A DNA stretch of 64,000 nucleotides from Azadirachta indica (Eukaryota; Streptophyta; Magnoliopsida; Sapindales; Meliaceae), in assembly GCA_022749755.1 (NCBI GenBank), contig CM040449.1, positions 13,612,363-13,676,362 on the forward strand, given 5' to 3'. Positions 46,601-56,615 of the stretch are shown here, piece by piece. Within the stretch, counting starts at the first letter, position 1. Each line of letters opens with the position of its first letter. Under the pieces are notes generated by a model. The model did not search any database. It was not told the origin of the DNA and saw only the letters and a list, made by a program, of their open reading frames with translations. The translations under genes were made by a program, and so were the position numbers.

Positions 46601-48170
46601 AGGCATATTATGGTATCCCCATGCAAATGTATCTTAATATTTCCTTAGCAACTCTATTAAACTTTCTTTTTCATAAAGTGTTAGATTAGCATTTATGACC
46701 TTTCTTTGAATAGTTAAGTTTATACTAAGATCAATTGTTTGTAGTTTCTCATCTATCGCGATCGATCTATCTTTCATACATTTAGGTGCTAGCAATATGA
46801 CATCTTAGTTTTGAGGACCTGCTTCTATTTTTATTGGCACATATCAAATCGTTTGCTTTAATAGACTTGGGACCTTTATTACGGGAGTAGTTGGGTGCTC
46901 CAAACTATCATAAATGGTATATGATATGGTCGTCTATTTTATCTCGAATACAAGGGTTGATAGCTAACTTAATAGGTTCTTGTATACCTTTCCTCTATTT
47001 GTGAGGGCTTTGCTTAGCTTATAGTCCTTCAAATCTTGCAATTCGATCCAATTTGGTAAAGGAACTCCTTAAGATTTCATCGTCATCTTGTCATTATCAA
47101 GCATAAAGTGGTTATAAAATTGCAACTCTACAATATAAGTTTCAACATGGTTAAAAGGTGTAAGGTTTGTTGAAATCTTATGGGTTTGTGCTTTAATTTG
47201 TCATTGACACATTAATGATAAATAGATATGACTAACTTATGCTTATTGAGCTAAGGCCTACCCAATAATATATGGTATGTTACGTCAATGTCTAGAATGT
47301 GAAATAAGGTAAGGGATTACAATAAACCTACTTTTAAATCCAACTTGGTACATCTTTTTTCAAGGATTGAACTTCATTATCACATTCATGATACGTTCAA
47401 GTGGGATCCCAGCCATTTAGTACAGATAGAGGTACAATGTTGATTGAGGATCTCGTGTCTGCTAAAGTTAATCTGATTGAAGTGCCACTGATCTCTCTTA
47501 CAAGGTGTAGGGGTCTTTTATAGTCTGGATTTTCATCCTTGTCCATGTAGATGATAGCATTTGTTGTCTCTAATTAAGCACAATTAATTTGGAATTCCAT
47601 AGTATAGCATTTAGAACCGTACTAAGCAAAAATCTTGACAAAAGCCTCAATGGCAACCTTTCTCACCTCAAGTCACATTCCAATTGATCAAAAAGGGATC
47701 AAAATTTCAAATTACTTGTGTTTTAACTACAATTCTCTAATGCCCTTTATTGTCGTTATTCTGAAATATCTTAATTTTCTCTATTTCTTTAAGAGTAATA
47801 TATGTTAGGGTTATTTTTGCCAGTTCATCATTCTTTAGATCTGCCAAATCAAACAAACAGTGGCCATTATGGATTGGTATCCACTATTATCTTTAGGTGG
47901 ATAATAATAGTACCACTTCTACAATCTTGTTATGGATGAGATTTTGGATGTATCTAAAATCTTTTATGCTATCATTTATTGCTTGGTGATATTGGCAAAA
48001 GTGTGGATTGCGCCTATCCCTTTCGAAAAAGTTCTTCTATGTGAACATGAGTTTAAGGATGCCATTTTTTATCCATCTATCGAGCATAGAACAAAGCTTC
48101 ATCTCATTACAATAAATGGGTCATTTCGATAATATCTCTTTTTAAGGTCATTTGCTGTATATTTTAGCTC
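43640..48170 (-). pseudogene. Ty3/gypsy (Tat/Ogre-like) pol polyprotein, heavily decayed
   Basis: Read leftward, the order of domains is correct. A Cys/His-containing segment like the gag-protease linker lies near 48030-47900. The protease stretch near 47490-47410 reads TSIRLTLADTRSSINIVPLS, where the catalytic DTG has become DTR. Reverse-transcriptase text IDSTSRQCMLSFMDRFSGYN is at about 46390-46310, then KFLGILVH and PPTNHKELKG near 46020-45930. RNase-H-like AQYRAFIH and LLEEFKEVMFEHIARRFN are near 45040-44950. Integrase comes last: KKCQTCQIHGNL and NMTLPWLFHTWRLDLIGLIH near 44170-44030, and GNGxVEATNKILLRILRKMI with NWSTYLN near 43790-43690. Such a pol would copy and insert the element. 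Stops and frameshifts are dense throughout, so the element is long dead. The assignment to the Tat/Ogre branch is from remembered wording of these motifs. Confidence 0.8.
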
Positions 48171-49130
48171 TATCCAAACTACGTGAATCATCTTGTTTTT
48201 TACATAAATAGTTTGAAGGGTTTCTTTCCTAATCTTCTTGCTAATAGGTGGTTTAACTAAAAGATATGTTTTTGACATTCCTTCGTTAGCTTAATAAATG
48301 CATTTAGATTCAAATTTTACAAGAAAACATGACACTTAAGTAACATATTATTCACGCATATCTCGACGAGCTCTTTGCCATCTTTCTACTCATGAAACTC
48401 CAGCATTAAATTATGAAAACCTTGCACAAAGTCCGAAAAGGATTCTGAGTATTATGACCATTGCTGCTTACATGTCTTCCATCTCTTTGCATACATCCTA
48501 CATCATCTACATGATAAGAGTGGTGCTAACATAATTAACATGTTAATTATTACCTTGCTGCTCTTTTTAAGCATTATTGGCTAATGGAGGAGTTATTTTT
48601 GCACACATGGCAAAAGACTCGACTTAGCTGCTACCACTGATTCGAGTATTGCTCCTTGTCACTGCCATGTCCCATACGATCCTAGCCAAACTAATAGTAA
48701 AGTAGCCAAAATATTTTCCATTGGAGGAAATTTACTCAAGCTATATGTCAAATTCTAACTGAGTAAATGCTTTAATCTTGAAGTATGATTGGTGGGCTTC
48801 TAAGCATACTTATAAGATGAACTTTCACACGTCTTCTGAGTTGCAGATAGCAAAGTCCACCATATCCCTTAAATCTCATTTAAGGGGGTCCAAGAGTCGT
48901 GATGTTGCAACCTTATAAGTGACTTAAGGGTTCATTTACTAATATTGCTGCTTCTGAAATATTCAACAAGGCACGAGACTTAAATTATGAGTGATATCTT
49001 CATTTTGCTACATGATTATACTTGATTTATCTATCATTAAATAGAAAACTTAGTATTGTTTAGTCTGCTTTTAGGTGTTTGTTTTTATTTTAAGCATTTA
49101 TTTTTATTTCATAGGTATTGAGGTGTTTTG
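48171..49130 (-). other. Probable upstream (gag) region of the gypsy element
   Basis: It lies 5' of pol on the minus strand, where gag should be. Minus frames show short stretches such as MCKEMEDM but no clear gag domain, and stops are too dense for a call. No other gene is seen. Confidence 0.3.
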
Positions 49131-50480
49131 ACAAAAAAAAAAACATGAAAATGAAGCACAAATGCATGTCCGCAACCCTCTCTATCAATCTTGGGTTATA
49201 GTAAAAATCGATATGTTGAATATAGTGTACTAAAATGATCATAACTTTGTCTATATAACTCAAAATCGTAATCCATTTATTGTGTTGGAAACTAGATATT
49301 CAAATCTTTCCAACGATATTTACTTATACTTAAGAAGTAGTATCTATGGCATGCCTATGCCATCAAGGCACGCAATTATGCTATGACTTCTAGAATTTGG
49401 TTATGCCAAAGCCGAGGGAAGAACATTGAGGTAATAGGTGTAGCATGACCATGCCACACTTGCTAGATGCCCTGCGTGCCCATGCCGTTCATTTTGTTAA
49501 GTGACATCCTTAGTTCACATGTTTGCATGGCCTGATTTAAATGGTTCCTAGGTTTTCATGTTTTTCAATCATTAGCCACCATACCATACTTAGAATAAAG
49601 AGTTTTAAAGAGAGAAAAAAGAAGAAAAAGAGTGAGCCTTTGGCTAAAGATAGAAAGTGAAAAATCAACAAGAATTTGTAGATTTCTTGAAGACCTTAAA
49701 GAATTCTTGAAGATTTAGGGATTAAAGCTTCACAATTTCTAGTTTTTATCCCTTCCCCTCTTTATTTTTCATCTTGAAATTAAACAACTTTTGTGTTAAT
49801 TAGAATTATTGATATAATCTATTAGAAGCATCCAATATCTAATACTTAGTTATTTATGATTTAATACATGATATTAAGCATTTATCATAGTATTTAATGC
49901 TTTTCAATACTTGGCCAATATTAGAATAATTGTGGACTGCTATAACGTGAGAAGTAATATTAAGTTTAGACCATGTGATATATGTCATGAATTGCAAGTT
50001 AGATAGATATGTACTAATATGATTTATGCAATTTATATCAAAATTATCACTAATCTTAATAAGCTTTCACTTAATTAAATTCATATAGAGATATAGTGAA
50101 TTTTTATATGTGAAATAGTTTAATTAATCTCAGAAAGATTTTCAAATAAGATAGGACAATTAGCTGACAGTACTAGTATTAAATCAGAATAAATTCAATT
50201 AAGGAATTGGATGCGATTAATTACGATGAAATCATTTGCCCTAGTCCTTTTATTAATTGAATTCTTTAATTACTTTGTAATTAGTTTAAACTTAAGTAAT
50301 TTTCATTTTATGCATAATTTTTCTAATCAAAGTCTTCAAATAAACTTAGGGTTAATTATCTTCGATAGTTAACAGAGTAATATTCCTCATAGGTTCAACA
50401 TTCTTTTTATCACTATATTATTTGGCATGACTTCGTGCATTTGTGAATCACACACAATCGCACATTACCTAACGTGTAAC
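49131..50480 (+). mobile_element. LTR-like remnant in plus orientation (Tat/Athila texture)
   Basis: Non-coding. Features of a plant gypsy LTR are a run-on purine leader (agagagaaaaaagaagaaaa, about 49608), then the long segment ending ttctttttatcactatatta, ttgtgaatcacacacaatcg and gtgtaacaagctttt near 50480. In this family I would expect a Trp-Gly-type primer-binding site here, and it is absent. This looks like a solo or truncated LTR. Confidence 0.35.
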
Positions 50481-52019
50481 AAGCTTTTATGAGTCCACTA
50501 TGTATAGAAGCAGATAGTTCTAGTAACAATACAAAAGAACATAATAATAAAGGTCAATCACAACTACTGCAAGACCATATTAGTATCAAGTAGGCTCACT
50601 TGCGCTGGTATTCAATACTTTTGCTTGTGATTTGACAAGTCTAAGGCTACAAGAAAGGTTTTTTCGGAACTTAAAGGCAACCAAGTTAATGCCTATGGAT
50701 GCCAAAAAAATGTGAGGGTGATAGGATCACTAAAGGTTTCCTTGAACGTGTAAGAGAAGGTGTTGCCTTAAGATGTTGGCTACAAGGACTCTAGGATGAT
50801 ATTCCAAAATCACGAAAGGTCCCCCTCAACATGAAAAAATGCTTCCTTATATAGTGTATGATGTATAGCTATACTGGGATACAACAAACTCACATAATCT
50901 TATGATAATACAAGTTATTCTCTTAAGCTAAGTATATGTCTAAAAATAAAATTATATATTGTTTTATCCCAAATAAAAGAGATATTTAATGAATTAAACT
51001 TGTAACAAAATACTAATTTAATTTAGTCCTAAATTTAATTAAAATAAGGATTTAGACTAAGAATGAACCCTAAGGTTTTCAGGCTTTTTTGTTCCTCATA
51101 GATTAACCTAATTACATAATAGATCCTTTAGGCCTAAGTTTTTACCAACTGGGCTAAACCGTCTAGACCAAGGTCACCAAGTTAATTTAGGCTAAACACG
51201 AGGTTACTCTTACCTTCCAGTCTACAGCTCATAATTTAAATCCTTAAAAGTGGTTTGAGTCCACTTGTGCCCTTATGTTACCTAATCAAAACGACATAAT
51301 TCTAGCTCAAGCCTAAGGTTAACTTTTAGATATCAACACCTATGTATAATAAAATAAAATTTTATAGTAATTAATGCTTATAAATTGGAGTAGAATTTTA
51401 CTTCTTGTCATGGAACCAAAAGGCAATGAAACCTCTGCTACTCTAATTGTGTAATTCCCAATACAAAGCTCTTGTTTCATCAACTATGTTTCCCACAATT
51501 CATCATTCATCTATTAATCCACTACAATAATGATAGAACAAATTAAGGCCAACACAAACCTTATTCTTTCAAGAGATAAGCGACATCCTTTTACGAGAAA
51601 AACATTGAAGGTACGAGATTCAATATAACAAATCTTAAGGTCTTCTATACCATTTACTATATAACAAAGAACACCTAATACACTCCTATTGTTTTACCTA
51701 ATACTTCATCATCCACCAAATGTTAGTTTCATTATTGGAGGCTGTTAATTTTGTAGAGAATTAAGTAATTTTATATGTGCACATTGACATGTTGTTACTA
51801 TTAAATGCATGTCAAAGATATTTTTAAAATATATCTAATATACTTTTTGTTCTTGAATAATTTGTTAAAAATAAAAAAAATAAAAGAAAACACTTTAAAC
51901 ACTTTTTAATTTGTAAATATTTCAAGAAAAAAAAAAAGACAGCACAATAGGGTAAAATTTTATTTTATAAAGATGATTCATTTTATTTTATTTTTACTGT
52001 TTCTCAATTTCTACAACCA
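50481..52019. other. Intergenic DNA, no gene recognised
   Basis: Mixed repeat-like sequence without an ORF or element end that I can support. Confidence 0.4.
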
Positions 52020-52300
52020 ACACTTTCTCCAAAGCCAAACACTCCAAAATATTTTTGATTGTTTGATTTATGGTTGGAATGTTTGGTGTAAAGAAAAATG
52101 GTATGCAGAAAGAGAAAGAAGAAAGATTAACAATTTGGAGTGTATGGGTTTGGAGAAAAATGGTGACGGAGAAAGAGAAAAAAAAGAAGAACAATAATTT
52201 GGAGTGTTTAGAAAGAAGAAGAAAAATAATTTATAGTGTTTGGGTGTGAAGAAAAATGGTGATGGAGAAAGAGAAGGAAGAAAAATAACAAAGTAAAAAA
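52020..52300. repeat. Small inverted repeat with purine-rich tandem units
   Basis: ctttctccaaagccaaacac and tccaaa near 52024-52050 pair with tttggagtgtatgggtttgg and agaaa at 52131-52155. The second arm is followed by two further diverged units of the form tttggagtgt/ttatagtgtttggg with gaaaaatggtga and agaaagaga blocks. It is probably a short MITE or fold-back. The small ORFs on both strands here are by-products of low complexity. Confidence 0.45.
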
Positions 52301-52723
52301 TAGTAGAGAAAGAAGAAAAAAAAAGAAAAATAATTTTTTGTCTTTTAATAAGAGATTTATGTAATTTCTATTTAATTTTTATTTCAACATAATTGATTGG
52401 CAAGTGACACGTAAGGATACATACATAATTGTCTCTCAAAAGTATTTTTTTAATAAAAATAACGTCAAAGAAGGTGATGAAATATTTATGAAATGATTAG
52501 AATTGTATTTTATTAGTTCAAACAATAGAAAATTAGAAATTATTCCTGTACATAATTTGAACTAGAACATCCTTAATAAAAAATTATCACCGGTGACTAT
52601 CATTCAACCTTAATTTCAAAAATAATTACTTTTTAAAATATTTTTAAAAAATAATTTAATTAAAAATTTTTTCAATAAAAATATCTCTACTTAAAAATGT
52701 ACTTTTATGTACAAAATACATTA

Positions 52724-52980
52724 GAAAATTTTTCAAAATAATCTTAAATTATTTTGAATTTACGTAAATAATTTTTTATAAAAAATTTTACCAAACTAGC
52801 CCAAAATATATTTTTTGAGTTAAATTATTCTCAATAACCCATTTTAACTTTATTTTCACAAAAGTCATTTTTCTTTTATTTTACTCTTTTTTCATCAAAC
52901 CAAACCCTCACCTCTCAAAACCTTCATCCTTTCTTCAACAACGGCGACGTTATTAGTAAAGACGACGATGGCGACAGTAA
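52724..52980 (+). repeat. Left terminal inverted repeat of the MULE
   Basis: Pairs with 59840-60173 reverse-complemented. The outer 180 bases are clearest; the inner end is gradual (cgacgatggcgacagtaaa on this side against gtagatggtacggcaatagt on the other). Confidence 0.7.
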
Positions 52981-53240
52981 AAGAAATCGTACAAATAAGT
53001 GTTGATTGTAACCTAACGACAATAAATAGAAACCACTGGTAAGCTTTTTATACTTTCATTTGTATTCTTTCAACATAAATGAATAAAAGAGTTTTTTGTA
53101 GTATGATTTTTACTAAATATGAATAATGTGAATATATTTCATTGAAATGGAAAGAAATTTTGATTGAAAAATAAAGATTTTGTGAAACATTGTATTGGAT
53201 TTGATGGAAATATATTGAAAGTGTAGGAAAGAAAACCTAG

Positions 53241-53430
53241 AAAGGGACCAATTTGTCCCAAAAATGAGTGTTTTTGGGGAAAAAATTATTATTCCGAAAA
53301 GCATCCATTTTCGGGACAAATGCGTCCCGAGAATGGGTCCATTCTTGGGCAACAATTTGCGCGAGAATGGGCCGTTGCCCGAGAATGGACCCATTCTTGG
53401 GACGTTTTTGTCTGGACAATGGGGTCCCTT
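53241..53430. repeat. Palindrome cluster 1 of the MULE (GGGAC/GTCCC core)
   Basis: Perfect short stems occur in a row: gggaccaatttgtccc (53244-53259), gggacaaatgcgtccc (53313-53328), gagaatgggtccattctt (from 53329), and gagaatggacccattctt (53381-53398), closed by gggac...ggtccc at 53399-53428. The block sits between the left TIR and the protease gene and is much richer in GC than its surroundings. Confidence 0.75.
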
Positions 53431-53454
53431 TATAAGCCCTATTAAAAAGCAAAT

Positions 53455-53935
53455 ATGATAATTTAATAAATTAATATATATAAAATAAAAAAATAATAAA
53501 TAATATTATATTATTATTTAATAATAGTACTAATAATAAATTAATAATTAATTTTTTCAATTATTCAATAATAATCAATAAAAATAATTAATAAAAATAA
53601 TTAATAATAATAGTAATTAATTAATAATTAATAATAATAATAAATAATAGAGTAATAACAATTATTAATAATTAATAATATGTGAGATATAATAATAATA
53701 ATAATAATAATTTATTAATAATAATAAATAATTATTACTAATAATATGATATGTAATAATAATTGATTAGTATTAATAATAAATTAATAAATATATTTTT
53801 AATTATTCAATAATAATCAATAAAAATAATTAATAATAATAGAAATGATAAACAATTAATTATAATAAATAATAGAGTAATAATAATTATTAACTATTAA
53901 ATAATTAATATAAATTTGTTTTTATGAATAAGGTT
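53455..53935. repeat. (TAA)n/(TTA)n-rich low-complexity block
   Basis: Nearly pure A/T made of taat and aataat units, including (aat)8 near 53687-53712 and a longer diverged duplication (attcaataataatcaataaa at about 53563 and about 53805). No coding potential. A similar block is at 55970-56220. Confidence 0.8.
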
Positions 53936-54085
53936 TAATATATGAATATTACACCAATTGGTTGATTTGTATTTAGTCACACCACATATACTAAATATAT
54001 TTTTTTTATATAGGAAATAAGCGGGCATGAACAGTTTACAGAACACTATACAAATGTTAGTAGTATTTCACCAGGAGAGAGGTTA

Positions 54086-54109
54086 GGGCCCGGGGGGGTG
54101 GGGGGGTGG
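54086..54109 (+). repeat. G-run tract, potential G-quadruplex
   Basis: gggcccgggggggtgggggg followed by gtgg gives two runs of seven G beside shorter runs. It is placed shortly before the first protease-like reading frames in otherwise AT-rich DNA. Confidence 0.6.
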
Positions 54110-54309
54110 AAGACGAAGCGCTTAGTCGGTATAGTCGACCTTATAAACCAGGTCAACCTTATAGACTGGGTCGATACAAACAAAACTCATATACGATGTA
54201 GCGTAAACCTCGATAACGGCCTACTCTACAATATAGACCACATCCACAGTATAGTCATGGACACATCATCGAGCCGCTTGCGCTTATCTCGGAGCAAAGA
54301 TATGTGATG

Positions 54310-55260
54310 ATGTTGCAGTGGATTGAGGGTACTCACGTGCAAATTGAAACAAAGCATATCGCCATTACGCCTTATTGGCTCTGTGGGATTATAGACCATA
54401 ATGCATGGCTAGAAGACATTATAAGTTATATTTGCAGTTTTTAGTTTCTTTCATTTTTTGTCTTCTTTATTTTTTGCTAAACCCTAAAACTATGTATATC
54501 CTTTTTTCGCTAACATATTTGTCGTATGATTAGCACCTTGATGAGTTTTTAGACATGGTCGCACATCAACAGCTAGCCATGCCTTGGGCGATCTCTTAAA
54601 AGTGGACCATTGCATCCGCGCAGCTTTATGTATGCATTATAATGTGAATATGTTAGATTGTATACACAATTATTGTAATTGATATAAAAAGCTCTCATGT
54701 TTTGTTGGTTGTGTTGCAGGCCACCCTTGAGGCAAAAATGGTGGGATGTGGCCAATGGCACTAAACAGTTGGGACCATGTTTCAACGGCATTGATGTCAT
54801 GCAATATGTGGCTAGGGATAATGAGGGCGTGCGTAGAAATTGGGAGATAATCGATGTTGTTTACATTCCAGTTACATGTGGGGGTGATCATTGGGTTGTA
54901 TGTGCCATACAATTTTTGGATCATCACGTTACGGTGTATGATTCGTGACCTTCGTCACACTCAGACGCTGCGATGGAAAGCCATATGAGACCTCTATGCC
55001 GACTACTACTTTATCTTATACGCCATGTTGGGATATATAGGGCAAGGCCAGAGCTAGGAAACAACATAGAACCTTTCACATTTGAACGAAAGACGTCGAG
55101 TGTGCTAAGAAAGCATTTAGGGAGTGGTGATTGTGGGGTGTTCACGTGTAAGTTCATTGAGTGGCTTGGATTGGGTCGTTCATTTGACTTAGACCCTAAT
55201 CACGGTGTCTTATTAAGGCATAAGATTGCACTGGATTTATTCGTAAGCAATTTATTATAA
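54310..55260 (+). pseudogene. Ulp1/C48-type cysteine protease carried by the MULE, broken
   Basis: The core lies in one frame from 54697 to the stop at 55258-55260, interrupted only by a TGA at 54946-54948. Before it: KQLGPCFNGIDVMQYVARDN, then IIDVVYIPVTCGGDHWVV with the catalytic His, and HHVTVYDS with the likely catalytic Asp. After it: KHLGSGDCGVFTCKFIEWL with the DCG that carries the catalytic Cys. Upstream pieces MLQWIEGTHVQIETKHIAIT (54310 on) and DEFLDMVAHQQLAMPWAIS (about 54540) probably belong to earlier exons; ttgtgttgcag at 54709-54719 may be a splice acceptor. Family members (C48, SUMO-protease fold) cut SUMO from targets. Versions inside plant MULEs are transposon genes of uncertain role. 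With the His-Asp-Cys triad in place, the nonsense codon between Asp and Cys is the main visible lesion in the core. Confidence 0.8.
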
Positions 55261-55835
55261 GATATTGTCAATATGATATATGACAAATATGTGTATATAA
55301 AAATATTTATATTTTCACAAAATTAAATTAATCTAAAATAGTGTTAATGGAACATTATAAGTAAAAATATATTCGAATGATTACATCCTGACAAAGAAAA
55401 TTAATGAGAGACATAGTAATAATAATATATTTCAACAATTTTTCAGATAATACGACCAATTCGCGATAACTAACCAATTACATTATAATAAACGAGCACT
55501 CATATTAGGTAACCTTGATTAAAAACACATTACCCTAAAAATTGAAGTTAAACAGATATTATAATAATTAAAATATTCATATATATGAAATTTTAACATC
55601 GAGGCAGTTTGTATATTGTTGTGTTGTGGGATTGTTTGTTATTTATTTTTATGGGGTTGATATTTTAAAGAAATACTCTTTTCTTTATATTTTTGGGAAA
55701 TTTCCCAAAATATAGTGGTTTATGTAATCAATATAGAGTTTTCTGTAGTTTTATCAAGAAATATTTTTTTAGGGAGCAATTTTGTAATTAATTATGAGAC
55801 CTATATGATATTTTTAAATTGAAATAATTTTCGAG
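55261..55835. other. Inter-gene spacer of the MULE, left part
   Basis: AT-rich DNA directly after the protease stop, presumably its 3' region. No gene seen. Confidence 0.5.
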
Positions 55836-55980
55836 TACCCTTAATTTCGAATACCGGAAAAACATAAGGTACCCGAAATTTGTGGTACCCTCTTGAATCC
55901 TATTTTTGGGTACCTATATTTTTCGGATATCCGAAATTGAGGGTACCCGAAAATGGTACCCTCAATTATTTTTGTTATTA
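55783..55980. repeat. Palindrome cluster 2 of the MULE (GGTACC core)
   Basis: Contains ttcggatatccgaa (perfect palindrome, 55922-55935), aggtacccgaaatttgtggtacc-type stems (two parts around 55868-55890) and gagggtaccc facing ggtaccctc (55939-55963). The block is duplicated, diverged, at 56235-56420. Confidence 0.7.
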
Positions 55981-56220
55981 AAATAATAATTATTTTATTA
56001 TTAAATAATTAATAATAAATAATAATAAATTAATAATATAATAATAATAAACTAATAATAATAAAATAATGTAATTAATAATAATAAATTAAACAATTAA
56101 TAATAAATAATAATAAACTAATAATATAATAATAATAACTAATAAAATTATGAAATAATATAATTAATAATAATTAATAAAAGTAATAGTAATTTATTAA
56201 TAATATAATAGTTTTTGAGA
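55970..56220. repeat. (TAA)n-rich block between the two palindrome copies
   Basis: Runs of aataataaat, taataatata and similar units; no coding potential. Confidence 0.75.
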
Positions 56221-56234
56221 CTTATATGTAATTA

Positions 56235-56420
56235 ATCATGAGATTGTAATTAATCATAGGACTTGTATGATATTTTTAAATTAAAATAATTTTTGAGTGC
56301 CTTCAATTTCGGATACCCGAAATTTGGGGTGCCCTCTCGGGTCCTATTTTCGAGTACCTATATTTTTTGGGTACTCAAAATTGATGATACTCAAAAATGA
56401 TATCCTCAATTATATTATAT
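56235..56420. repeat. Second copy of palindrome cluster 2
   Basis: The direct, diverged copy of 55783-55980 shares taattaatcat, tatgatatttttaaatt, aataatttt, tcaatttcggatacccgaaa and gggtcctattttcgagtacc landmarks. Stems such as ttcggatacccgaa survive imperfectly. Confidence 0.65.
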
Positions 56421-56615
56421 TGTTGTAATTAATTGAATAAGTCGTAAGATATTAAACTTTTCAGTAAAAATTATTATAATTCTAAAATAATTATTTCATG
56501 ACAACAAAAACTAACAACATGATAGTAGTATTAATTACAATAGTCTTTTAAGCATTAAAATTATTTTAATAATACAACATCAATATTTTCATTTATTATA
56601 AGATTACTAATAATC

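Noticed and set aside
51994..52197. Overlapping small ORFs on both strands
   Set aside because: Both derive from an inverted, purine-rich repeat; composition is Lys/Glu on one strand and Phe/Ser on the other.
53113..53458. Three overlapping ORFs with repeated GPFSGNGPFS-like text
   Set aside because: They are produced by the palindromic repeats of the MULE (gagaatggacccattctt), which give similar peptides on both strands.
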